Assembly: GCF_001625445.1 (NCBI RefSeq)
Contig: NZ_LWHG01000030.1
Span: 1 to 64,000 of the forward strand
DNA length: 64,000 nucleotides
DNA from: Haladaptatus sp. R4
Lineage (GTDB): Archaea > Halobacteriota > Halobacteria > Halobacteriales > Haladaptataceae
Direction of reading: 5' to 3'
The translations under genes and the position numbers were made by a program. The notes below the pieces were generated by a model. It saw only the letters and a list, made by a program, of their open reading frames with translations, did no database searches and had not been told where the DNA came from. Each line of letters opens with the position of its first letter. Positions within the stretch are counted from its first letter, which is position 1. Shown piece by piece: positions 51,544 through 60,617 of the stretch.

Positions 51544-52926
51544 ATGGTAGTTGAGACCATAATTAGCGGTGGAACAGTGGTAACTGCTACAGGAAAAACC
51601 GACGCTAGTATCGCGATCGACGACGGGCAAATCGTCGGTATCGGAACCGATGAAACGTTACCGGACGCATCCGAAACGATCGATGCATCCGGTTTACTCG
51701 TAATGCCCGGCGTGATCGATCCACACGTCCACATCGATGATATGTTCTCCATCGATAGCTACGAATCCGCGACGGGTGCCGCTGCTGTCGGTGGGACGAC
51801 CTCATACATCGACTTTGCATGGCAAGCATGGGACGGTGAGATGGGAATTTGGGACGAAGACGGGACGCTACTGGAAGGCGTCAAGCGAAAGCAGGAGAAA
51901 GGGGAAGATGCGCTGGTCGATTACAGTCTTCACGGTGCAATCACACGAGAGGACCCCGCCGTTTTCGATGAAATCCCCGACGTAATCGATGCTGGTGTGA
52001 CGTCGTTCAAGATGTTCACCGCATACGAGCACGGCCTTTCGAACGGATTCATGAACAGGGCCATACAGCATATCGCGGCGGAAGATGCCGTCGGTGTGTT
52101 TCACACGGAAGACCCATCGATCTGTGACTCGCTGACCGAACAATTCAAAGAGGAAGGAAAAGGGGATCCGGAATGGTATCCGAAATCACGTCCGGATTAC
52201 GCGGAAGCCATGGCGGCCGAGGATGCGGCGCGAATGGCGGTCGAAGCAGGGATGAAGTACTATGGAATACACACGACGTGTCGAAAAGCGGCCGACATTC
52301 TGGAGTACTTCCAAGACGACGGCAGCATGATTCGTGCCGAAACGTGCACCCATTACTGTACGCTCGACGATTCGATCTTCGAGGAGATGGGCAATCTCCC
52401 CATGATTGCACCGCCAATCAGAAAGCCGGATGACATCGAGGCGATGTTCGAACATCTTCACAACGGCTGTTTGAGTGTCGTCTCGACCGACCATTGTGGA
52501 TATCGACTCGATCAGAAACAAGTCGAAAACTGGTGGGATAGTGCGTTTGGAGCGAACGCCCTTCAAGTCAGTTTACCGGTGTTCTACGATGAAGCAGTGA
52601 ATCGCAGAGGATTCTCACCGTCGTTCGTGGTACGAGTGATGGCTACGAACCCCGCCGACACGTTTGGACTCTCGGAGAAGGGAGCGTTGGAGACGGGGAA
52701 GGACGCGGATATCGTTCTCATGGATCCGGATGAAACGTATTCCATCACTGCCGACAACAACGTCAGCAAAGCCGAATTCTCGATTTACGAAGGACGAACG
52801 GTCACCGGTCGCGTGAAGAAAACCCTCGTCCGAGGTGAAGTCGTCGCAGAAGACGGGGAAGTCGTCGGAGACCCAGGATATGGGCAGTTTATCGAACGTG
52901 AGGTCCCTGACTGGAATACACAGTGA
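51544..52926 (+). CDS. dihydropyrimidinase/hydantoinase
   Basis: A 460-residue cyclic amidohydrolase. The binuclear metal site is visible: H61-x-H63 in VIDPHVHIDDMFS, the carboxylated Lys156 in VTSFKMFTAYEHG, His187 in VFHTEDPS, His243 in YGIHTTCRKA and Asp316 in STDHCGY. It opens the ring of dihydrouracil, dihydrothymine or hydantoins to N-carbamoyl amino acids. The N-terminal VVETIISGGTVVTATGKTDA forms the small beta-sandwich. The downstream convergent pair 53990 (carbamoyl hydrolase) and 52950 (LLM) supplies the next and previous steps. Confidence 0.92.
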   Translation: MVVETIISGGTVVTATGKTDASIAIDDGQIVGIGTDETLPDASETIDASGLLVMPGVIDPHVHIDDMFSIDSYESATGAAAVGGTTSYIDFAWQAWDGEMGIWDEDGTLLEGVKRKQEKGEDALVDYSLHGAITREDPAVFDEIPDVIDAGVTSFKMFTAYEHGLSNGFMNRAIQHIAAEDAVGVFHTEDPSICDSLTEQFKEEGKGDPEWYPKSRPDYAEAMAAEDAARMAVEAGMKYYGIHTTCRKAADILEYFQDDGSMIRAETCTHYCTLDDSIFEEMGNLPMIAPPIRKPDDIEAMFEHLHNGCLSVVSTDHCGYRLDQKQVENWWDSAFGANALQVSLPVFYDEAVNRRGFSPSFVVRVMATNPADTFGLSEKGALETGKDADIVLMDPDETYSITADNNVSKAEFSIYEGRTVTGRVKKTLVRGEVVAEDGEVVGDPGYGQFIEREVPDWNTQ

Positions 52927-52949
52927 GCAACCGAAACTCGCAGTGATTG

Positions 52950-53987
52950 CTATTCCGATTTGAACTCTGCGAAGACGTCGATAACTTCCTCTACGTTATC
53001 ACCTAACGAGTAGAGAACGGGCTCCGTACATCCTGCGTCACAATAATCCTGTACACGACTGACGACGTCCTCTGGGGTCCCTGCAGCGACCACGTTCGTC
53101 ACAATATCGTCATCCACGAGGACGCTTGCACGTTCGATATCCTCGGCCGTTGCGGGCCAGCTTCCTAATTCCGCCTCAACTTGGTCACCGAGTTCGGGGG
53201 CGATTCCCGATCCCTTCCTAATGTGTGGCTGCTGTCCGATGTATTGGGTTACCAGTCCACGGGCTTGGTCGATCGCTCGTTGGCGGTCCTCATCCATCGA
53301 GACTGCAATCAACTGTGGTCGATCGACGTCCTCGATCGAGCCACCTTGTTTCTCGACTCCCTCCGTGAGCTTCTGCATGCCGAGTTCGTTGTGTTCGGGT
53401 GGGATGAGATAGTTCATGAATACACCGCCTGCAATTCCGTTACCTACCAGTTCACCGGTGAGTTTGTGCATCGTTGGGCCCGTGGCACCGATGTATATCG
53501 GGACATCCCGTGGTGAAGCGTCCGAACGGACGAGATCGAGTTCGATGTCCTCGACGTTGAGAGTCTGACCCTCGTAAGTCACGTTCTCGAGGTCGAACAA
53601 TTTCCGGACCACAGTACAGTATTCCCACATTCTCCGAAGTGGGTTCTTGCGGTCGATGCCGACTTTTGATGCGAGGGGATCCCACCAGGCACCGATGCCG
53701 AGCTTCATCCGTCCCCCGGAGAGTTCGTCGAGCGTGGAGAACGTCTGGGCCATCAACGCCACGTTCCGTGTATAACAGTTCGTCACACCGGGGGCGATGT
53801 CTATCTCGTCGGTGACCTGCGTATATGCGCCCATGACGGTCATCGCATCTCGAACGAGGCGCGACTCACCCTGCCAAACCGAGTCCAATCCTTTGGATTC
53901 TGCATACTGGGCATACCGTACTTCGTCGGCGATATCTTCGCGCTCCCAATTCCAGATTCCAACGCGATCGAATTGTGGATCTGCCAT
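52950..53987 (-). CDS. LLM class (F420-dependent) flavin/deazaflavin oxidoreductase
   Basis: A 345-residue luciferase-like monooxygenase-family protein of the F420-dependent Mer-like group. RYAQYAESKGLDSVWQGESR, DEIDIAPGVTNCYTRNVALM, AQTFSTLDELSGGRMKLGIG and DVPIYIGATGPTMHKLTGEL are typical TIM-barrel blocks. It ends with TPEDVVSRVQDYCDAGCTEP. Members use F420H2 or FMNH2. Its stop-start spacing with the carbamoyl hydrolase is two bases, so they are one operon. In a pyrimidine context it could reduce uracil or thymine in place of a flavin-type dihydropyrimidine dehydrogenase, which is not seen here (hypothesis). Confidence 0.88.
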   Translation of the reverse strand: MADPQFDRVGIWNWEREDIADEVRYAQYAESKGLDSVWQGESRLVRDAMTVMGAYTQVTDEIDIAPGVTNCYTRNVALMAQTFSTLDELSGGRMKLGIGAWWDPLASKVGIDRKNPLRRMWEYCTVVRKLFDLENVTYEGQTLNVEDIELDLVRSDASPRDVPIYIGATGPTMHKLTGELVGNGIAGGVFMNYLIPPEHNELGMQKLTEGVEKQGGSIEDVDRPQLIAVSMDEDRQRAIDQARGLVTQYIGQQPHIRKGSGIAPELGDQVEAELGSWPATAEDIERASVLVDDDIVTNVVAAGTPEDVVSRVQDYCDAGCTEPVLYSLGDNVEEVIDVFAEFKSE

Positions 53988-53989
53988 GG

Positions 53990-55225
53990 TCAGTCCTCCA
54001 TTGCGAGTTCGAGTGCGGCGTTCGCAAACGTGTTTGCCGCCATATAGCAGTCGTCCCAGCTCGTGTACTCTTCCTCGGAGTGGCTTTTTCCATTCTCACT
54101 GACGGCAAACACCATCGACGTATCCATGATATCGGCAACGTGTGTGGCGTCGTGACCTGCTCCACTGAAGATCCGCATCGCGTCGTATCCGAGGTTTTCC
54201 GTGGCCCGTTCGACCGCTACGATGTTTCTCTCGGCGAAGTCGACGGATGGGGCACGCATGCGTTCTTCCCATTCCCAGTCGAGCCCTTCTCGTTCCGCTG
54301 CCATCTCCGCCTCGGCAAGAACGCGGTCGAAGGCGTCTTCGACGACCTCATCGCTTGGGTCACGAAAGCCCCACGTGAACGTGACTTCACCAGGGATGAT
54401 GTTGATCGAATTCGGTTGAACATCCATAAAACCGGTCGAACCGACGGTTCGCTCCCCAAGCGAATTCGCTATTCGCCGAATTTGTGTGATTACGTCCGCC
54501 GCCCCGATGAGTGCATCACTGCGGTAATGCATGGGCGTGGGCCCTGTGTGATCGGCTTCTCCATAATAGGTGATTGCACCCCAAGTAAAACCGACGATGC
54601 CCGTAACGATTCCAACGTCCATGTCGTTCTCCTCTAGATACGGTCCCTGCTCGATGTGGAGTTCGAAGTAGCCGTCGTAGTTCTCCGTCGGAGTTACCGG
54701 TACATCCCCTTTGTATCCGATTCGCTCCAATTCGTCCTCGAATCGGTTCCCATCTTCGTCTGTTTTGTCGTATTCCTCCGCTAGGTCGTGGTTACTGGCC
54801 CATACACCACTTCCTTGCATCGCAGGTTGATACCGTGACCCTTCCTCGTTCGTCCAGTTGACGATCTCGACTGGATGTTCGGTTTCTATTCCCTCGTCAT
54901 TGAGCGTACGAACGAACTCGAGGGCAGCAATGACGCCAAGTGCACCATCGTATATCCCTCCGTATGGCTGTGAATCGAGGTGTGAGCCGAGCAGAATCGT
55001 CCCCTTTTCGGGGTTCCGTCCCTCCCGTCGGCCAAACATGTTTCCGAACTCGTCGATGCGAATGTCGAGGCCCTCGTCGTCCATCTGCTCGTAAAACCAG
55101 TCACGAATTTCTCGGTCGTCGTCGGAAAGTGCCAAACGATGCAGTCCGCCGTTTTCAGTCGCACCGATTTCGGCTTGTTTTTTCATCGTATCCACAAACC
55201 GTTTCCGGTCTATCTCGATGGGCAT
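53990..55225 (-). CDS. Zn-dependent carbamoyl-amino acid hydrolase (beta-ureidopropionase/allantoate amidohydrolase type)
   Basis: A 411-residue M20-family hydrolase of the HyuC/AllC/ureidopropionase group. RLALSDDDREIRDWFYEQMD opens the catalytic domain. Blocks are ILLGSHLDSQPYGGIYDGAL (HLD and the YDGALG motif), VNWTNEEGSRYQPAMQGSGV (catalytic EE), YFELHIEQGPYLEENDMDVG, and FSGAGHDATHVADIMDTSMV. The family removes the carbamoyl group from N-carbamoyl-beta- or alpha-amino acids. It is first in a two-gene operon with the LLM protein and divergent from the NCS1 permease. Confidence 0.92.
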   Translation of the reverse strand: MPIEIDRKRFVDTMKKQAEIGATENGGLHRLALSDDDREIRDWFYEQMDDEGLDIRIDEFGNMFGRREGRNPEKGTILLGSHLDSQPYGGIYDGALGVIAALEFVRTLNDEGIETEHPVEIVNWTNEEGSRYQPAMQGSGVWASNHDLAEEYDKTDEDGNRFEDELERIGYKGDVPVTPTENYDGYFELHIEQGPYLEENDMDVGIVTGIVGFTWGAITYYGEADHTGPTPMHYRSDALIGAADVITQIRRIANSLGERTVGSTGFMDVQPNSINIIPGEVTFTWGFRDPSDEVVEDAFDRVLAEAEMAAEREGLDWEWEERMRAPSVDFAERNIVAVERATENLGYDAMRIFSGAGHDATHVADIMDTSMVFAVSENGKSHSEEEYTSWDDCYMAANTFANAALELAMED

Positions 55226-55390
55226 ACCAACGATGGCGGCACAAACACTATTAAGTCTTTTCCCGGTAAATGAGCCTATTATACTAATATTGGTTCTGTA
55301 TTCTTTACAACGTCCTATTCTGACCCGAAGTTTTAAATAAGTGTATGCAATGGCATGGTGTATGGTATCCCAAGATCAGGTGGTTAATCC

Positions 55391-56782
55391 ATGAGTGAAA
55401 ATTCAAAAGACAACGCGAACGATACGACGGAACTCGAGGGATTGAGTCCGATTCCACGAGACGAGCGGACAATGGGTCTCTCCCACTACATTCCGGTCTG
55501 GTGGTCATCGCTGATCATCGTCCAAGCATTTGCTGTCGCGTTTTTCGCCGTTTATCCCCACGGGAATTTGAATCTCGTTCAAGCGGGCATCGCGATCGGG
55601 ATCGGAACGATCATTGCAACGATATTTTTCATTCTGAACGGATTCCCCGGCTACGAAGAAGGAATCCCGTTTGCCGTTCAGACACGGTCTGCATTTGGCA
55701 CTCGGGGGTCGATCATTCCGAACTATCTGCGAATTATTCCCGCCATCGGATGGCTTGGTATCGGGAACTGGATCGGGGCTCTTGCGATTCAAACGATCAC
55801 GACGACGTTGTGGGGATTTGGAAACGTCTGGGTGTACTTCGTTCTATTCGTCCTTCTGAACGTTGGCCTCGCACTCAACGGGATCACGTCCATCAAGTGG
55901 TTCGATTCGATCGCCGCCGGGATTCTAGGACTGTTGCTGGCATATACGGTGTATCTCGTTCTCACGACGCAGCATATTCCCAGTGACGTTATCAACTACT
56001 CTGGATCGTGGGGGAGTCAGTTCTACGCGACGATTTCGGCGGCCGTCGGATTCATTATCACGGGTGCACTCAACGCCTCGGACCTCAGCCGCCATCTCAA
56101 GGAAAAGGGAGGTGCTCGTAACCAAGTATTGGGCCATGCCTTCGGTATCGCACCACCGATGATGTTCATGTTATTGGTGGGGCTGGTCTTTGGTGTCTCG
56201 ACCGGAAATGCGAACCCGATCGAGGCGATAATGATCGTCGCACCCAATCCGCTCGTCGGTAGTGCGATGTTGCTGTTCGTATTGGGCGCACAGATTTCGA
56301 CGAATCTCACCCTCAACATCCTCCCACCGACTCACGTTTTCCAGGATTCGCTCGGTATTTCGTGGCGCCAAGGAGTCGTTCTCACGAGTGCGCTGTCGGT
56401 TGTTTCCTTCCCTTGGTATCTCTTTTCGAGCAACATATTCTACACGTTCATCAACGCATATTCCGTCTTCCTCGGTCCGGCTCTTGGAATTCTGATCGCA
56501 GACTACTGGATCATCAGGAAACGCGATACCGATATCACGTCCCTCTACACAGTAGATAAAAGCTCGAAGTTTTGGTTCATTCGCGGGTTCTCGATGTCCG
56601 CACTCGTCAGCCTCTTGTTGGGGGCAGCCGTGAGTATCCCCTTCCTCGATATCTCGTGGATGGTGGGACTGCCGATCGGATTTGTCTGTTACTGTGCTCT
56701 AAAGCGATTTGAATTCGATCAACTCCTCACCGATCTCGTCGCGGACACTACCCGGAGTTCCACAAAGAGCAGCAACGATTGA
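55391..56782 (+). CDS. NCS1 family nucleobase/hydantoin permease
   Basis: A 463-residue, 12-helix transporter of the nucleobase:cation symporter-1 family (cytosine permease CodB, hydantoin permease Mhp1). MGLSHYIPVWWSSLIIVQAF is the entry of TM1. GTRGSIIPNYLRIIPAIGWL has the typical PxxxRxxxAIGWxG-type element, followed by WIGALAIQTI and NASDLSRHLKEKGG. It brings in pyrimidine bases or hydantoins with Na+ or H+. It is placed divergently from the hydrolase/LLM operon and next to the hydantoinase, so it supplies the pathway. Confidence 0.9.
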   Translation: MSENSKDNANDTTELEGLSPIPRDERTMGLSHYIPVWWSSLIIVQAFAVAFFAVYPHGNLNLVQAGIAIGIGTIIATIFFILNGFPGYEEGIPFAVQTRSAFGTRGSIIPNYLRIIPAIGWLGIGNWIGALAIQTITTTLWGFGNVWVYFVLFVLLNVGLALNGITSIKWFDSIAAGILGLLLAYTVYLVLTTQHIPSDVINYSGSWGSQFYATISAAVGFIITGALNASDLSRHLKEKGGARNQVLGHAFGIAPPMMFMLLVGLVFGVSTGNANPIEAIMIVAPNPLVGSAMLLFVLGAQISTNLTLNILPPTHVFQDSLGISWRQGVVLTSALSVVSFPWYLFSSNIFYTFINAYSVFLGPALGILIADYWIIRKRDTDITSLYTVDKSSKFWFIRGFSMSALVSLLLGAAVSIPFLDISWMVGLPIGFVCYCALKRFEFDQLLTDLVADTTRSSTKSSND

Positions 56783-57077
56783 CCGCGGAGAGCTGCTTCT
56801 AAGATTGCTGTAGAGCAAGTGTTCATAGCAAGGACACGAAAATACAAATTTCTGAGGAGGAGTCAGTGAAGTGGAGATACTGATTCGATAGTTTGTTGAG
56901 GATCCTAGCTGGTAGTGGTGCTGCTATCATTCGGTTTGTGTCGGTCTCTTAGCCGTCTTAGACATCATAGAGAGTTTAGAACAAGACTATAAATCTATGG
57001 ATCATGGGAGTTTCCAAGATTAGAAGATACCTTTATTCTCCACTATCCAATTGGGAAACAATGGGTGATTATCTTGT
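56783..57077. repeat. intergenic; first copy of a ~35-bp dispersed repeat at 56956-56991
   Basis: TCTTAGACATCATAGAGAG then TTTAGAACAAGACTAT at 56956 resembles TCTTAGCTATCATAGAGAT then CTTAGAACAATATTAT at 57568. The second copy contains GAACAATATTA, the complement of the catabolic-island operator (10 of 11 positions). They may be promoter leaders of lost genes. Confidence 0.5.
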
Positions 57078-57227
57078 TCAGTCTAAATTCGAAATCGCTT
57101 CGTCAATATCGAAGTCTTGAGTGGTTTCGGATCCTTCTTCTGTACGATCGACCTTCTCTTGGTCCTCATCGATCTCTACTTCCGGTCCCTCTTCCTCGGT
57201 GAACTCCGTGTTTACTCCCCACGGCAT
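57078..57227 (-). CDS. possible small acidic protein
   Basis: From ATG 57227 a 49-residue frame reads MPWGVNTEFTEEEGPEVEID, EDQEKVDRTEEGSETTQDFD and ends IDEAISNLD. The very acidic composition is halophile-like, so it is probably translated or recently was. The longer upstream frame is basic and unconvincing. Function unknown; it could be the tail of a degraded gene. Confidence 0.4.
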   Translation of the reverse strand: MPWGVNTEFTEEEGPEVEIDEDQEKVDRTEEGSETTQDFDIDEAISNLD

Positions 57228-58099
57228 GTTATTTTTCCCCGACCGGTATGTACTCGAGTTCTGGATCCATTGTGTGCTTCTGAAGTCATTGATTCTATTG
57301 AATCCACCGGTGGTGGAACCAGCCAACGAGATCATCGAGGAGCGAGGAGATGAGGAACCGAAACCGAAGCTATGTCTCTCTGAGTCCATACGTGGGGTGA
57401 CGACGATGATGATTCGTCTGAGGTGCAGGCAACACTCGCTGAAGTTGAGCCGCTGTGATCGGGCTGTTGTATGGCGAATCTCCAGACCGGTTCTTGAACA
57501 AGAGAGGATACCGGATGATGCACCAGTGAAGGCAAGTGTGACTACCGTCTTTTATTAAGAGCCTGGTTCTTAGCTATCATAGAGATCTTAGAACAATATT
57601 ATGCAATGAGATGAAAGGTATGTCTACTGCTGACTCAGTTAATCTCTTCTGCGAGTGACACCGCTTCGCCAAGCGATAACTCTCGATATGTTGTTTGGAA
57701 CTATTCTATCTAACCAAGCGAAAATTGATCGATGCGTTGAGTCCACTTCTGAATGGGGTGGACGAAAAGATACTCAAATTAGAGTACCGGTTGGAAAGAC
57801 ACAGACGATTCTAACTCTGGCTTGGTTCTTCAAGATCGAATCTGTGCGCTCTAGACTGTCGGATCTCCTCGGAGGGAGTGCGCTGTTACTAGGCAGAAGT
57901 ATGCTGGTGGAGTGACTCACCGCCTCTCTTGGTGTATTGGTATGGTTACACTCCAGTCGGAATACATGGATAGATGTCTTCGTCTGTTGGAATTTGTTCT
58001 ATAGAAGGTTCTGTATTAGTATACAATACTAACTTAGCGTCAACTCGGAATCAGGCTAGAGTCCGATCATTTAATCACGTATCACCGACAGCGATAGGT
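57228..58099. other. intergenic with decayed coding and the second dispersed repeat
   Basis: Plus-strand pieces WGDDDDDSSEVQATLAEVEP (near 57398-57455) and VIGLLYGESPDRFLNKRGYR (near 57455-57520) are in different frames and look like a broken acidic protein. The dispersed repeats at 57568-57603 and 58030-58072 lie here; the latter is directly upstream of the cupin gene. No intact gene is seen. Confidence 0.45.
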
Positions 58100-58492
58100 A
58101 TGGGATACCATCTCATCGATTCGAACGACCTTGACCAGTGGGACGACCGTCCGACCGATGTCCGGTCGCTCAGTGTTGCAGCAGGGTACGACTATCAGAA
58201 CTCGAAGCTCGGCCTTCGGGTCTATGAACTCTCTCCCGGTGAGCAGTCCGGGCTGAGCTACCACACCCACGACGAGCAAGTCGAAGCATTCTACGTTCTC
58301 GACGGGACGCTTCACGTCGAAACCCCCGACGAGACGTATGTTGTAGAATCAGATCAAGTCCTTTTTGTCGATCCTGGAAGCCCGCAGCGAGCATTCAATC
58401 CTCAAACCGCCGAAACAGCCACACGTATCCTCGCTATCGGGGCACCATCTGTTGACGACGCGCGCCCGTACGATCCAACTGACGACGCGTGA
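58100..58492 (+). CDS. cupin domain protein
   Basis: A 130-residue cupin from ATG 58100 (MGYHLIDSNDLDQWDDRPTD). The two cupin motifs are ELSPGEQSGLSYHTHDEQVE (HxH...E metal-binding set) and FVDPGSPQRAFNPQTAETAT, the second with the PGxxHxxxN histidine replaced by Gln. LHVETPDETYVVESDQVLFV links them. Single-domain cupins bind a metal and act as isomerases, dioxygenases or storage/sensor proteins; the role is unknown. The dispersed repeat at 58030-58072 is probably its promoter or operator region. Confidence 0.8.
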   Translation: MGYHLIDSNDLDQWDDRPTDVRSLSVAAGYDYQNSKLGLRVYELSPGEQSGLSYHTHDEQVEAFYVLDGTLHVETPDETYVVESDQVLFVDPGSPQRAFNPQTAETATRILAIGAPSVDDARPYDPTDDA

Positions 58493-58946
58493 TCCGTCGC
58501 TCTACTGTACGGGCAAAAAGCTCCGTCACATAACGATTAGGTTGGAAGACAGCACAATGTCCAGCCACGGTTCCAATTTCTCCGAGAAATCCACACTGAT
58601 CTCCTACGATCTTATTGTCGGAATACTTTAGTCGCTAATTTATAGCCGTCGTAGTGTGATCGCGAATGGACCGACCTGCGGGTGATCGAGTCTGCGATTT
58701 ATTGCGCTTGCAAGAGGTACATTCGGTACGAGTACAAGGTCAAAATCCTTGCAGTCTCCGTAGATGGTGTTGATCGATTTCGACCGTGTAATTGACACGA
58801 GACAGTAATCTCAATCGAATTATAAAATTGATTCCTCGTGAGGGATAGCAATCGTGGGTGTGAATCTCCCTAGAAGAATCACTCGAATCACCATCCACAA
58901 TAGGATTATGCATACTGAGATGATATCTTCACTAGGGGAGATACCG
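58493..58946. other. intergenic, nothing recognised
   Basis: No coding frame of halophile composition is present. The in-frame extension of the amidase back to 58854 has basic, non-conserved residues. An A/T-rich block near 58815-58835 may hold the amidase promoter. Confidence 0.4.
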
Positions 58947-60461
58947 ATGTCATCACCGTCATTCGAACTATTAGAAACGACTATCGACCAAATCCACCAC
59001 GCATACGAAGAGGGAGACTTGGACAGTCGCGAACTTGTCGAGAGCTATCTCGAACGCATCGAAGCATACGACCAAACCGGTCCGGAGATTCAGTCGATCA
59101 TTACGATCAATCCGGACGTCCGAGAGAGGGCCGAGGAACTCGATCAGGTATTGAGAGAATCAGGAGATTTCGTTGGGGCACTTCATGGTATCCCTGTAGT
59201 GGTAAAAGACCAAATTAAGACAAAGGGAATCACGACGACCTTTGGTTCCGTGGCGTTCGAAGACTATGTGCCAGAGCAAAACGCGACACTTATCGAACGA
59301 CTCGAAGACGCTGGCGCAATCGTTCTTGCGAAGACAAACCTTCCAGATTGGGCGACCTCGTGGTTCGCATTCTCATCAGTTCTGGGACGAACTAAAAATC
59401 CGTATGCACTCGACCGTGATCCGGGTGGGTCGAGTAGTGGGACAGGTGCTGCAGTGGCTGCCAATTTCGCTTCGGTTGGCATCGGAGAGGACACGGGTGG
59501 TTCGATACGCTTGCCAGCGTCGTTCACAAACCTCTTCGGATTCCGTGTCACGCCAGGACTTATCAGTAGAACGGGTCTATCGCCACTCGTTGTCTCACAG
59601 GACACTGCTGGGCCGATGACCAGAACGGTGAAAGATACTGCAATCCTACTTGACGTACTCGCTGGATACGATTCAACCGACCCGTACACAGTCACGAACG
59701 AGTTAACACACGTGGATGGGACGTACGTCAACCAACTTACGGAAGATGGTCTTAATGGTGCTCGAATCGGCATTCTCCGCGATAAATTTGGCGACGATTC
59801 CGATCCGAAGGCGAAGCCAGTCAACCAGCTCGTTGAGGAAACAATCGAACTGATGAGTGATGCTGGGGCAGAAATCGTAGACCCGATTCAAATCGACGAT
59901 ATCGACCACTACGTTGAGGAAACGTCCTTGTACCTCGTTCAATCGAAGCGAGATATCAACGAATTTCTGACGAACCAAGCGAACGCACCGGTCGAATCAG
60001 TCGACGAGATTTACGAACAAGAATTCTATCACGAACTTCTTGACTTACTCGAAGGCATTGCAGAGGGTCCTACCGACCCGGAAGACGAACCAGATTATTG
60101 GCGAAAAATCGTCCTTCAAGACACCTTCCAACGAATCCTCCTCAATACGTTCGCTCAACATCGACTGGACGCGGTTCTGTGTCCGGATGTACAGGTAGTC
60201 CCACCGAAAGCAGATGAAGTGCAGTCCGGTGCGCTCGATACGCTCACATTCCCGACGAATACGGTCATCGCGTCACAAGCTGGATGCTGTGCGATGTCGA
60301 TACCTGCTGGAGTAACGGACGAGGGACTTCCCGTTGGTGTCGAACTCATTGGTAAACCATATGACGAAGCGACATTGTTGAAACTGGCCTACGCGTACGA
60401 ACAGATTGCAAACCCCCGTGTCATTCCGGATACGACACCAGCGCTAGAGTCAGAAGAGTAA
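58947..60461 (+). CDS. amidase signature family enzyme
   Basis: A 504-residue amidase from ATG 58947 (MSSPSFELLETTIDQIHHAY); the longer start adds 31 non-homologous residues. The signature enzyme Ser-cisSer-Lys triad is Lys87 (GIPVVVKDQIKTKG), Ser162 (DPGGSSSGTGAAVA) and Ser186 (GEDTGGSIRLPAS); the 75- and 24-residue spacing matches fatty acid amide hydrolase. The last part (ASQAGCCAMSIPAGVTDEGL, PVGVELIGKPYDEATLLKLA) is the standard C-terminus. It hydrolyses an amide to acid plus ammonia. Beside PxpA and a GABA-type transaminase it may act on an amide of a glutamate- or GABA-related compound. Confidence 0.9.
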   Translation: MSSPSFELLETTIDQIHHAYEEGDLDSRELVESYLERIEAYDQTGPEIQSIITINPDVRERAEELDQVLRESGDFVGALHGIPVVVKDQIKTKGITTTFGSVAFEDYVPEQNATLIERLEDAGAIVLAKTNLPDWATSWFAFSSVLGRTKNPYALDRDPGGSSSGTGAAVAANFASVGIGEDTGGSIRLPASFTNLFGFRVTPGLISRTGLSPLVVSQDTAGPMTRTVKDTAILLDVLAGYDSTDPYTVTNELTHVDGTYVNQLTEDGLNGARIGILRDKFGDDSDPKAKPVNQLVEETIELMSDAGAEIVDPIQIDDIDHYVEETSLYLVQSKRDINEFLTNQANAPVESVDEIYEQEFYHELLDLLEGIAEGPTDPEDEPDYWRKIVLQDTFQRILLNTFAQHRLDAVLCPDVQVVPPKADEVQSGALDTLTFPTNTVIASQAGCCAMSIPAGVTDEGLPVGVELIGKPYDEATLLKLAYAYEQIANPRVIPDTTPALESEE

Positions 60462-60617
60462 CACTGAACTCTCTCATTTTACCATATATCCGGGCATAGT
60501 CCGAGAAATCAGAGGTCATCCATATCAATGGGGAACATCGGTACCTCGAACTACCAAGCATCGGGGCCGTCATCGTTGTGCCCTGATCGTATCATCGTGT
60601 AATGGTGACTACTGTGA

